A DNA stretch of 64,000 nt from assembly GCA_029251165.1 (NCBI GenBank), contig JAQXDW010000089.1, forward strand, positions 1 to 64,000, read 5' to 3'. Both the position numbers and the translations under genes were made by a program. Below, one piece after another: positions 1 through 7,301 of the stretch; position 1 is the first letter of the stretch, and every line of letters begins with the position of its first letter. The notes under the pieces are model-generated. The model was not told the origin of the DNA. It saw nothing but the letters and a program-made list of their open reading frames with translations, and ran no database searches. The DNA comes from Myxococcota bacterium. GTDB lineage: Bacteria; Myxococcota_A; UBA796.

Positions 1-158
1 CTGTTGTCGGCGACACCGTTGGCGACCCCTTCAAGGACACCGCTGGTCCTTCTCTCAACATTCTCGTCAAGCTGATGAGTGTGGTGGCGCTTGTCATCGC
101 ACCGCTTCTCGCAAGCATCGGCTCTGGCGGCTTCCTCGGCGGCCTTCTCGGCCTCTGA
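1..158 (+). CDS. hppA: Membrane-bound proton/sodium-translocating pyrophosphatase, C-terminal end (partial)
   Basis: Only the last 51 codons are present, read from base 3 to a TGA at 156-158. The peptide begins [19 protein letters not shown] and continues into a hydrophobic helix and a Gly/Leu-rich tail. The GDPxKDTxGP and NIL(V/I)KLM segments are the conserved end of integral-membrane pyrophosphatases, which couple pyrophosphate hydrolysis to H+ or Na+ export across the cytoplasmic membrane. The residues that separate the K+-dependent and K+-independent classes lie upstream of the window, so the ion cannot be assigned. The gene precedes the rpsF cluster in the same direction but is separated from it by a hairpin. 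Confidence 0.85.
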   Translation, partial: VVGDTVGDPFKDTAGPSLNILVKLMSVVALVIAPLLASIGSGGFLGGLLGL

Positions 159-168
159 GTTCCTCCGC

Positions 169-189
169 GGGGGTGCATAAGGCGCCCCC
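169..189 (+). terminator. GC-rich hairpin after hppA, possible weak terminator
   Basis: GGGGGTGC (169-176) can pair with GCGCCCCC (182-189) through one G-T pair around a five-base loop. No T-run follows. It could end the hppA transcript or act as a processing site before rpsF; the evidence is structural only. Confidence 0.3.
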
Positions 190-219
190 CACTTCAGTCC
201 AGGTGGAGGTTTAAACCTG

Positions 220-627
220 ATGATCTACAACGAATACGAGACCACTTACATTACGCGTCCGGAGCTGTCTGAGGACGTCCTGACCCGCATCTTCGAGAAG
301 CTGAGCGAGATCGTGACGCGCTTCGAGGGTGAGCTGTTCGTGCACGATGGATGGGGGCGTCGCAAGCTCGCTTACCCAATCCGGAAGCACAACCACGGCA
401 TCTACATCTACCTCAACTACGTCGGCCCTGCTGATCTGCCGAAGGAGCTGGAGCGCATCATCCGGCTCGACGACCAGATCATCCGCTTCCTGACCGTCAA
501 GCTCAACAGCAACGTCCAGCCCGATGAGACTCGCGAAGCCTCCCAGGCCCGCAGCAAGTCTTGGATTGAGCGTCGCATCGCCCAGAGCGCTGAGCGTGAC
601 CGCGACCGTCGCCCGGCCTCCAATTAA
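220..627 (+). CDS. rpsF: 30S ribosomal protein bS6
   Basis: This 135-aa protein is bS6, which binds 16S rRNA together with bS18 in the small-subunit platform. The N-terminal half carries the usual pattern YE(T)TYI.RPELSED, then the GRRKLAYPI segment and a KELERIIRLDDQIIRF helix. The C-terminal tail of about 30 residues is Arg-rich and somewhat longer than the common 95-110 residue core, as in several deltaproteobacteria. GGAGG at 205-209 lies 10 bases before the ATG. It is followed 24 bases later by rplI. The bS18 gene rpsR, its usual neighbour, is absent. Confidence 0.97.
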   Translation: MIYNEYETTYITRPELSEDVLTRIFEKLSEIVTRFEGELFVHDGWGRRKLAYPIRKHNHGIYIYLNYVGPADLPKELERIIRLDDQIIRFLTVKLNSNVQPDETREASQARSKSWIERRIAQSAERDRDRRPASN

Positions 628-651
628 CCTTCAGAATTAAAAGGAGGAACC

Positions 652-1095
652 ATGATTGTCATCCTTCAGCAGGATGTTCCCAAGTTGGGGAACGTTGGAG
701 ACATCGTCAAGGTCCGCGACGGCTTTGGTCGCAACTTCCTGGTCCCGCGTGGACTGGCCGTGATCGCCGATGAGCGTAACGTCCGCCGCCTGGAGCATCA
801 GAAGCGCATGGCGGCTGCCAAGGCTGCCAAGGAGCTCGCGAAGGCGCAGGTTCTTGCAGACCAGCTCGTTGCCAACGCGGTCACCATCCGTCGCCAGGCT
901 GGCGAAGACGGCAAGCTGTTCGGCGCGGTGACCAACCGCGACGTTGCAGAAGCCTTCTCCGCCGATGGTTTCGAGATTGATCGTCGCTCGATCCAGCTCG
1001 AAGAGCCGATCAAGACGCTCGGGAAGTTCAACATCCCCGTGAAGCTCGATCGCGGCATCCAGGCGACCATCAAGGTCTACGTCGTCAGCACCTGA
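652..1095 (+). CDS. rplI: 50S ribosomal protein bL9
   Basis: This 147-aa protein matches the normal length of bL9, a two-domain protein that binds 23S rRNA at the base of the L1 stalk. Residues 1-50 hold the family signature (LGxxGDIVKVRDGFGRNFL), followed by a long charged helix (about 45-75) and the C-terminal domain containing GKLFGAVTNRD. A strong AAGGAGG precedes the ATG. It sits directly after rpsF, probably in one transcript that stops at the terminator at 1165-1193. Confidence 0.97.
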   Translation: MIVILQQDVPKLGNVGDIVKVRDGFGRNFLVPRGLAVIADERNVRRLEHQKRMAAAKAAKELAKAQVLADQLVANAVTIRRQAGEDGKLFGAVTNRDVAEAFSADGFEIDRRSIQLEEPIKTLGKFNIPVKLDRGIQATIKVYVVST

Positions 1096-1164
1096 TTTGC
1101 GCCTCTCCGGTCCCGCTCTCTGATGGGGAGAGGGGACGGGGAAGAGCGGTCCATGCTGACTTCA

Positions 1165-1193
1165 CGACGCGCCATTGGCGCGTCGTTTTTTTT
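1165..1193 (+). terminator. Strong intrinsic terminator after rplI
   Basis: CGACGCGCC (1165-1173) pairs perfectly with GGCGCGTCG (1177-1185) around a three-base loop and is followed by eight T residues (1186-1193). This is a textbook Rho-independent terminator. It separates the ribosomal-protein transcript from dnaB and rules out the longer dnaB reading frame that begins at 1175 inside the stem. Confidence 0.92.
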
Positions 1194-1228
1194 CTGGGCA
1201 TATAGAACTGCTCACCGGAGGAGAAAAC

Positions 1229-2572
1229 ATGGCGGAGGACCGCGCGCTCCCACACAGCATCGAGGCAGAGCGTGCCGTGCTCGGCGGGCTCATGCTCGAC
1301 TCGGTCACGGCCTCTGAGATCTCGGAGATGCTCGAAGAAGGAGACTTTTACCGCGAGGCCCACGGCAAGCTGTTCACGCTGCTGGTGGAGATGTCTGAGC
1401 GGGGTGAGCCCACTGAGATGGTGGCTGTCGTTGAGAAGATCGCCGGCTCAGGAAGGGCTGATGAGATGGGCGGTCTGTCTTACGTCAGCGCCCTACCAGA
1501 CAACGTCCCCAGCACCGAAAACCTGGAGTACTACGCTCGCCTCGTTCGCCAGCGCTCAGTCGTTCGCAAGCTGCTCGCCGGACTCACGGAGGTCGCTGAG
1601 CGTGCACGAGGCGGGAAGGACGAGCTCTCCGAGCTGCTCGACTTTGCGGAAGAGACCATCTTCAAGGTCACTCAGGACAAGTCCAGTGCAGACTGGCAGC
1701 CCCTCAACAAGGTCGTCGATGAGGAGTTTCTGCGCATCCAGCAGCTTGCTGAGCGAAGCGGAGAAGTCACCGGGTACTCGACTGGCTTCATCGACATGGA
1801 CAAGATGCTTGCCGGGCTCCAGAACACTGACCTGGTCGTTCTCGCTGCACGTCCGGCGATGGGCAAGACCGCGCTGGCTCTGAACATGGGGCTGAACGTC
1901 GCTCGAAACAACGTGGGTGTTGGTGTGTTCTCCCTGGAGATGGGGGCCGGTCAGCTGGCTACCCGTCTGCTGTGTATCGAGGGCAAGGTCGATGCCGGAA
2001 AGGTTCGAACCGGCTTCCTCTCTCGCGAGCACGACTGGCCCAACCTCACTGCTGCGGCAGAGTCGCTCTACAAGATGCCGATCTTCCTCGACGACACACC
2101 CGGCCTCAACATCACCCAGGTCCGAAGCAAGGCGCGACGTCTCAAGGCGCAGTGTCCAGAGCTTGGACTGCTCATCATCGACTACATCGGCCTGATGAGT
2201 GGTGATGGCCGCGTGTCGCGACAGGAGCAGATCGCCCAGTCCAGCCGTGGCTTGAAGGGGCTGGCCAAGGAGCTGAACTGCTGCGTCCTTGCGCTCTCCC
2301 AGCTCAATCGAGCCGTGGAACAGCGCAACCCGAAGATCCCGCAGATCTCTGATCTTCGTGAGTCTGGAGCCATTGAGCAGGATGCTGACATCATCATGTT
2401 CATCTACCGAGACGACTACTACAACGAAGAGAGCGCACGGCAGGGAGAGGCGGATGTCATCATCGCCAAGCAGCGGAATGGTCCGACTGGTACCGCCGTT
2501 CTTCACTTTGAGGGACGGTTTACCCGGTTCGACAACCTCGCCCGCAACGTCAGCGGCGATCAGTACCTGTAG
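1229..2572 (+). CDS. dnaB: Replicative DNA helicase DnaB
   Basis: This 447-aa protein is the hexameric 5'-3' helicase that unwinds DNA at the replication fork. It has the N-terminal DnaB domain (PHSIEAERAVLGG near residue 8) and a RecA-type C-terminal motor: Walker A RPAMGKTALALN near 207, Walker B LLIIDYIGLM near 313, then SQLNRAVEQR and DLRESGAIEQDAD. There is no intein. I chose ATG 1229, not the upstream in-frame start at 1175, because GGAGGAG (1217-1223) is well placed and the upstream codon lies in the rplI terminator. The location next to rpsF and rplI is conserved in many bacteria. Confidence 0.97.
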   Translation: MAEDRALPHSIEAERAVLGGLMLDSVTASEISEMLEEGDFYREAHGKLFTLLVEMSERGEPTEMVAVVEKIAGSGRADEMGGLSYVSALPDNVPSTENLEYYARLVRQRSVVRKLLAGLTEVAERARGGKDELSELLDFAEETIFKVTQDKSSADWQPLNKVVDEEFLRIQQLAERSGEVTGYSTGFIDMDKMLAGLQNTDLVVLAARPAMGKTALALNMGLNVARNNVGVGVFSLEMGAGQLATRLLCIEGKVDAGKVRTGFLSREHDWPNLTAAAESLYKMPIFLDDTPGLNITQVRSKARRLKAQCPELGLLIIDYIGLMSGDGRVSRQEQIAQSSRGLKGLAKELNCCVLALSQLNRAVEQRNPKIPQISDLRESGAIEQDADIIMFIYRDDYYNEESARQGEADVIIAKQRNGPTGTAVLHFEGRFTRFDNLARNVSGDQYL

Positions 2573-2581
2573 AGGCTGAAG

Positions 2582-3139
2582 ATGCTCCCATTGCTGCTGC
2601 TCCCCATTGCCTCCGCACTGGACGGCAACGACCAACTCACCATTACGCTAGCGGGAGACGTCGAGGTCACTGGTTGGTTCCTCCGTGCTGAAGCTGACCA
2701 GGTCATTCTCAGCAGCGACGCGGGAATCATTGAGGTTCCCGTTGTTATCATCGAGTCTGTCATTCGAAATGGTGAGCCAATGGGAGAAGCGCCCTTCATG
2801 GCGGAGGTGTCAGAGGCGTGGTCGCTGCTGGAGGCCTTCCGTGCCGATCCGCCGCCGCATCCACACCCCGTTGCGACCTTTGGGCTCTCTATGCTGTGGG
2901 CGGGGAGCGGACATGCTGCGATCGGAGACTGGCGTGGGTTTCGGAATTATTCAGTTATCGAGGGTGCTATGCTGTCATCCATCGCCTTGAACATTGCCGT
3001 AGACAATCCTCAGCCCATTCCAACCCTCATCGCGTTGGATGTCATCTTCCGAGTCTGGTCTGCACGAGAGAGCACCCTGGTTGCACGTCGGAGACAAGAT
3101 CTACTCCGTAGATACAACACTATCCCTGAGCCCCCTTGA
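2582..3139 (+). CDS. Small secreted or membrane protein of unknown function
   Basis: The 185-aa product starts with a short signal peptide (MLPLLLLPIASALDG) and then has a beta-rich stretch (about 15-65) with alternating hydrophobic residues. A hydrophobic glycine-rich segment (about 95-145, including GLSMLWAGSGHAAIGDW) could be one or two membrane helices, and the C-terminus is Arg-rich. I do not recognise a family. The start is nine bases after the dnaB stop, with GAGG six bases upstream of the ATG, so it is probably cotranscribed with dnaB. A palindrome 14 bases after the stop may end the transcript. Confidence 0.75.
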   Translation: MLPLLLLPIASALDGNDQLTITLAGDVEVTGWFLRAEADQVILSSDAGIIEVPVVIIESVIRNGEPMGEAPFMAEVSEAWSLLEAFRADPPPHPHPVATFGLSMLWAGSGHAAIGDWRGFRNYSVIEGAMLSSIALNIAVDNPQPIPTLIALDVIFRVWSARESTLVARRRQDLLRRYNTIPEPP

Positions 3140-3152
3140 CACCAGACGGCGG

Positions 3153-3168
3153 GACTTGGTACCAAGTC
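3153..3168. promoter_or_regulatory. Perfect 16-bp palindrome, operator or terminator candidate
   Basis: GACTTGGTACCAAGTC is a perfect 16-base inverted repeat. It lies 14 bases after one stop codon and 77 bases before the FHA gene. It could bind a dimeric regulator, or fold as a six-base stem with a GTAC loop followed by TTTTT at 3174-3178 and act as a terminator. The sequence alone does not decide between these. Confidence 0.35.
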
Positions 3169-3244
3169 ACGTGGTTTTTAAGGTGCCGTTGCTCCCACAG
3201 AGGCGGCGATCCCCTTCTCAAACGAACTCCCTGGATGCGTACTG

Positions 3245-4483
3245 ATGGAAGAGCTGCTTACTAAATTCTCTGGGCTCCTCGACAATTACGCCCGTCACCG
3301 CGAGTACATCAACCGTGCCCGGGCGCAGACGAGCAAGTTCTCTTCGGACATCATCGAAAAGGTGGTCCTCGATCACGAGATCAAGTCCTCTTCGCTTGCG
3401 GACGAGATCCTTCCGTTCGTTCCTGAGCTTGAAGGGCTCATCAGCAAGATCGATTCCGAGAAGCAGGACATCCTGAACAACAAGTCCTCTTCTGATGAGG
3501 AAATGCAGGAGATCGAGCTCCGTCACCTCATCGGTGAGATCGACGATGACGAGTTCGGCGGTCTGACGGGGGACCTTCGCGGCACGCTCGACGATGCCAA
3601 TGGCCGCCTCGAGCTGCTTGACGTCGATCGCGGAACCCTCTCCGCAGCCCTTGACCGTTGGGTCGCCCTGGCCGCAGATGCGGCGCAGGATGTTGGTCTC
3701 AGCGACTCTGAAGAGGCTGCAGAGGACGACGCGCCGGAGGTCGAGACGGCACCGGAGCTGGAGGAGGTCGAGGAGCCCGAGGCCGAGGAGCCCGAGGCCG
3801 AGGAGCCTGAGCTCGTCGAGGAAGAGGTCCTGCTTGATGAGCCGGACACTGGCGCTGAGGATGCCCTTGGTGATGCCAGCTTCGATCCGGTCGCAGCGGA
3901 GCCTGACGGCAGCCACTCCAACCTCGGCAGCACCGAGGACCTCTCTGTCATCCTCGACGAGGACGATCACGACAACGGCGACGATGAGCCGATCATCGCG
4001 ACCATGGATGTCGACGATGAGGCCGATGAGTTCCCGTTTGATGACGACGACGACGAGCCCGCCGAGGTCGTCCTTGATCCGCTGGATGACGACGATGGCA
4101 GCCACAGCATCGACGACGTCGCTGGTATCGTGGTGGACTTTGAGAACGTCGAGGTCGAGCCGGAGCTTCAGCCAGCCTCTGACGAAGCCCGCCGTGCACT
4201 CCTTCTCTACCAAGAGGGCACAGCAGAGGAGCAGATCTACCCGTTCACGAGTGATGACCTCACCATCGGCCGTGGTCGTGACAACGACATCCAGATCAAG
4301 AACGACTCCAAGGTGTCTCGCTTTCACTGCAAGCTGTTCCGCCGCTCTGCAAACTTCTACATCGAGGACAACAAGTCCTCCAATGGCACCCTGGTCAACG
4401 GTGAGTTGATCACGGAGCGTCGTCTGTTCGGCGGAGAAGAAGTCATCATCGGTGAGACCTTCTTCCGGTTCCGGATCATGTAA
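3245..4483 (+). CDS. FHA-domain protein with long acidic linker
   Basis: The 412-aa protein has three parts. Residues 1-150 are helical and probably coiled-coil. Residues about 155-310 are strongly acidic and low in complexity, with EEPEA repeats and Asp runs. The C-terminal FHA domain (about 325-412) has the expected conserved residues: IGRGRDNDI, SRFHC and SSNGTLVNG. FHA domains bind phosphothreonine, so this is probably a cytoplasmic adaptor for Ser/Thr kinase signalling. There is no signal peptide or membrane segment. The stop codon is separated by only two bases from the next gene, an HTH-receiver protein, so the two are probably made together. A kinase candidate occurs at 46755-48557, but no direct link is shown. 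Confidence 0.9.
   Translation: MEELLTKFSGLLDNYARHREYINRARAQTSKFSSDIIEKVVLDHEIKSSSLADEILPFVPELEGLISKIDSEKQDILNNKSSSDEEMQEIELRHLIGEIDDDEFGGLTGDLRGTLDDANGRLELLDVDRGTLSAALDRWVALAADAAQDVGLSDSEEAAEDDAPEVETAPELEEVEEPEAEEPEAEEPELVEEEVLLDEPDTGAEDALGDASFDPVAAEPDGSHSNLGSTEDLSVILDEDDHDNGDDEPIIATMDVDDEADEFPFDDDDDEPAEVVLDPLDDDDGSHSIDDVAGIVVDFENVEVEPELQPASDEARRALLLYQEGTAEEQIYPFTSDDLTIGRGRDNDIQIKNDSKVSRFHCKLFRRSANFYIEDNKSSNGTLVNGELITERRLFGGEEVIIGETFFRFRIM
3770..3811 (+). repeat. 15-bp in-frame tandem repeat in the FHA gene
   Basis: GAGGAGCCCGAGGCC occurs at 3770-3784 and 3785-3799, with a partial third copy at 3800-3811. It encodes EEPEA units in the acidic linker and is a likely site of length variation between strains. 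Confidence 0.85.
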
Positions 4484-4485
4484 TC

Positions 4486-5076
4486 ATGACTGTGGGGCGG
4501 GAGAGGCAAAAAGGTAAGAAGAAGCTTCTATTCTTGACGACACACCAGGCTGCTCAGTTGTTGGGTGTCAGTCTTCCGACAATCGTGAACTGGATCGGAG
4601 CCGGTCGTCTGAATGCATATCGGACACCAGGTGGCCACCGCCGCATACCCCGGGGTGAGATCATTCGATTCTCCCGGGCGTTCTCGTATCCGCTCCCTGC
4701 TGAATTTACGGAGGAGTCGGGCCCTCTTCGGGTTCTGGTCATCGACTCCGATCGCGATCTCGGAGAGATGGTCCGAGACTACCTTCTGATGCAGGGGAAC
4801 TACGAGGTTCGACTGGCCGCGGGCCTCTTTGAAGCGGGCTACCTCATCGGCGGCTTCAAGCCCCAGGTGGTGCTGCTCGATCTCAGCCTTCCAGGACTGG
4901 ATGCTCTCGGTGTTCTTCGCCTAATTCGAGACGATGAGCACGCCTCTGTGCCCCTTGTCTTCGCGGTGGCTTCGGTCCGCAACCTTCGGAACGAGCGCCT
5001 CCTGAGCTCATTCGATGGCCTGCTTGAGAAGCCGCTCAGGTTGGATCAGCTCTTGGAGAAGCTGCCGCGGGTGTGA
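4486..5076 (+). CDS. Regulator with N-terminal MerR/excisionase-type HTH and C-terminal receiver domain
   Basis: The 196-aa protein has a DNA-binding domain first (residues 16-62: TTHQAAQLLGVSLPTIVNWI, then TPGGHRRIPRGEI) and a receiver domain second (82-196). The receiver has the acidic pocket at D87/D89, the likely phosphoacceptor D132 in VVLLDLSLPGLD, and K182 in EKPL. Order is reversed compared with most response regulators. No histidine kinase gene is nearby. It follows the FHA gene by two bases; no good ribosome-binding site precedes ATG 4486, consistent with coupling, although a later start is possible. Its 3' end overlaps the convergent xdhC gene by 41 bases. Confidence 0.87.
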   Translation: MTVGRERQKGKKKLLFLTTHQAAQLLGVSLPTIVNWIGAGRLNAYRTPGGHRRIPRGEIIRFSRAFSYPLPAEFTEESGPLRVLVIDSDRDLGEMVRDYLLMQGNYEVRLAAGLFEAGYLIGGFKPQVVLLDLSLPGLDALGVLRLIRDDEHASVPLVFAVASVRNLRNERLLSSFDGLLEKPLRLDQLLEKLPRV

Positions 5077-5902
5077 ATCCGGCCGCTTGGGCTGCTCCGC
5101 CACGGGCGGGAAGCGGGATCGCTGAGAGGGGAACCGGAGTGCGCTCGCAGCCACGGCGGATGCGGATGAGCTCCGCGACCACACTGACGGCGATCTCTTC
5201 AGGGGTCTCTGCGCCGATGTCCAAGCCGACCGGCGCGCAGAGTCGGTCGAACAGGCTCGGATCCATCCCTGCAGCACGCAAGCGGATCAGGAACTTCGCT
5301 ACCTTGCTCCGGCTCCCGATCATCCCCAGCCAGGCTGCAGGACGAGGGAGGATGCGCTCGATGAGATCTTGATCGAGCTGGTGGGAGTGGGTGACCACAA
5401 AGTGAAAGGCGTGTGCTCCCCATGGAAGAGTCTCGAGAACGCGCAGGGGATCGGCCTCGATGAGGTTGATCTCCGGGCTGAACCGCTCACGTGTCAGCCA
5501 CTCGTCTCGATCATCAACGACAGTGACTGCAAAACCTAGCCGTGCAGCCGCTGCAGCGGTCTCTGCGCCCACATGACCGGCTCCATAGATGACGAGCCGC
5601 TCTTGCTGCTTCAGTGGCTCCACAAAAGCCTCCATGGACCCGCCACAGCACATGCCGAGATCGCGGGTGAGGTGAACGGCATAGCGACGTGGCATGCCGG
5701 ACTTGATGGCTGCGAGTGCTTGCTCTATGAGTCGGTACTCGAAGGTCCCGCCGCCGACGGTTCCGACGATCTCTCCGTCGTCATAGACCAGCATCCGTGC
5801 ACCCGAGGTTCGCGGTGCGCTGCCGGCGATGCCGATGACCGTGATCATCGCAGCGGACCGTCCGGTGCGCATGGCTGCCTCTGCCGCAGCGAAGACCTTC
5901 AC
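5036..5902 (-). CDS. XdhC-family molybdoenzyme maturation protein
   Basis: The 288-aa protein belongs to the XdhC/CoxI family, which sulfurates and inserts molybdenum cofactor into xanthine dehydrogenase-type enzymes. The XdhC motif with paired cysteines (GMCCGGSMEAFV, C85-C86) and a C-terminal Rossmann domain (VIYGAGHVG, about 105-112, and GMIGSRSK) are clear. The start is GTG at 5902, overlapping the TGA of the upstream deaminase gene in a GTGA arrangement, so the two are translationally coupled. No molybdenum hydroxylase subunit is present in the window. The last residues are low-complexity Ala/Pro and lie in the 41-base convergent overlap. Confidence 0.9.
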   Translation of the reverse strand: MKVFAAAEAAMRTGRSAAMITVIGIAGSAPRTSGARMLVYDDGEIVGTVGGGTFEYRLIEQALAAIKSGMPRRYAVHLTRDLGMCCGGSMEAFVEPLKQQERLVIYGAGHVGAETAAAAARLGFAVTVVDDRDEWLTRERFSPEINLIEADPLRVLETLPWGAHAFHFVVTHSHQLDQDLIERILPRPAAWLGMIGSRSKVAKFLIRLRAAGMDPSLFDRLCAPVGLDIGAETPEEIAVSVVAELIRIRRGCERTPVPLSAIPLPARGGAAQAAGFTPAAASPRADPT

Positions 5903-7215
5903 AGTCCGGCCCGCTGTCGGACCCGAACCAGCGCAGCCTTGCTCTGAGTGACGGTCTCAGCGGTCGACCAGCCGACCACTGCGCGATCCTGGACCACCCT
6001 GTTTCCACCCACAAAGACGTCGGTGACGTTGGCTGGGGTCATCGCGTAGACGATGGCGCTCCGAGGGTCTCCACCGCCGAGTGAGTGGGGGAGATCCGGG
6101 TCGAGCACCACAAGGTCTGCCTGCCGACCGACCTCAATGCTGCCCGCGTTGAGTCCCAGCGCGGTCGCGCCGTCGGTGGTCGCCATGCGCAGGACCTCTG
6201 TCGCGGTCATTGTCTCCGCACCGAGTCGGGGTTTCTGTAGCAGCGCAGCGAGGCGCATCTCTGCGAAGATGTCCATGCGATTGTTGCAGGGCGCACCGTC
6301 TGCTCCAAGGGCCCACCGGATGCCCCGGGCGCGCAGCTCTGGCACCCGTGCCAGCCCACTCGCGAGCTTGCAGTTGGAGCTTGGGCAGTGGGTGAGCGTC
6401 GTGTTGGTCCTGGCGAGGATGTCGATCTCAGCCTCGGTGAGGTGGATGCAGTGCGCGAGGATGACGTCTGGTCCCGTCATGCCGATGTCGTGGAGGTAGC
6501 GGACGTTGTCGCGGCCGGTCATGCGCTTGACCATCGCGACCTCGTCGCGGTTCTCTGAGGCATGGGTGTGGATCTGACAGCCGTGCTGTCGGGCGAGCGC
6601 GACGGTCTCCCGGAGCAAGGGCTCAGAGCAGGACGGTACGAACCGAGGCGCGTAGGAGAACGCGAGGTTGCCTTGACCATGCCAGCGGGCTCGGAGCCGC
6701 TCAGCCTCAGCCAGCGCGGCGTCGGTGGTGGTGCCCAGGCCTGCCTCGTTGTCTCGATCCATCATCGCGTTGCCGATGCTCGCTCGGATCCCTGCCTCAC
6801 CGGCGGCCTTGAAGACCGAGTCGGTGTGGTGAACGGTCGCCATGTCGAGAACGGCGGTCGTTCCGCCCAGCAGCAGCTCGGTGATTCCCAGGCGCGCGGA
6901 CCAGTAGATGCTCTCCGGATCATGCGCGCGCTCCAACGGCCAGATGCGCTGACGCAGCCAGTCCAGCAAGGCGAGATCATCCGCCAGTCCCCGAAACAGT
7001 GTCTGGACGAGATGGATGTGTGCCTGCACGAAGCCTGGAACAAGCCATCGTCCCGCGAGATCAACGACTGTTGCCCCGGGATGAGGGGGGCTGTTGTGAG
7101 GGAGAAACGCCTCGATCAGTCCATCGCTGATCAGCAGATCGTTGAGAATGATCCGATCGGAGGGATCACAGGTGATGAGGTTGGCGCCTCTCAAGTGCAG
7201 CTTCATGTCCCGCAT
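5899..7215 (-). CDS. COG0402 amidohydrolase/deaminase (guanine or related purine deaminase-like)
   Basis: The 438-aa protein is a metal-dependent amidohydrolase of the SsnA/TrzN/MtaD group. Metal and catalytic positions are visible: H66 and H68 (QAHIHL), H218 and E221 (HTHASEN), H255 (LAHCIHL) and D306 (GADGAPCNN). Such enzymes remove amino groups from purines or triazines. The substrate cannot be fixed by eye, but coupling to xdhC suggests a purine route in which guanine is deaminated to xanthine. GGAGG lies five bases before ATG 7215; a second ATG at 7206 is possible. It is divergent from the next gene. Confidence 0.9.
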   Translation of the reverse strand: MRDMKLHLRGANLITCDPSDRIILNDLLISDGLIEAFLPHNSPPHPGATVVDLAGRWLVPGFVQAHIHLVQTLFRGLADDLALLDWLRQRIWPLERAHDPESIYWSARLGITELLLGGTTAVLDMATVHHTDSVFKAAGEAGIRASIGNAMMDRDNEAGLGTTTDAALAEAERLRARWHGQGNLAFSYAPRFVPSCSEPLLRETVALARQHGCQIHTHASENRDEVAMVKRMTGRDNVRYLHDIGMTGPDVILAHCIHLTEAEIDILARTNTTLTHCPSSNCKLASGLARVPELRARGIRWALGADGAPCNNRMDIFAEMRLAALLQKPRLGAETMTATEVLRMATTDGATALGLNAGSIEVGRQADLVVLDPDLPHSLGGGDPRSAIVYAMTPANVTDVFVGGNRVVQDRAVVGWSTAETVTQSKAALVRVRQRAGL

Positions 7216-7301
7216 ATACCCCTCCGTTCTCAGTGCGTCAGGCGACCGGTGGTTCGATCTCTCGTGTGCGATGGATTATTCTCGGCAACCGGAGGGGTCT
7301 G

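Noticed and set aside
1556-2635. 359-codon minus-strand frame opposite dnaB
   Set aside because: It mirrors dnaB codons and shows no motifs.
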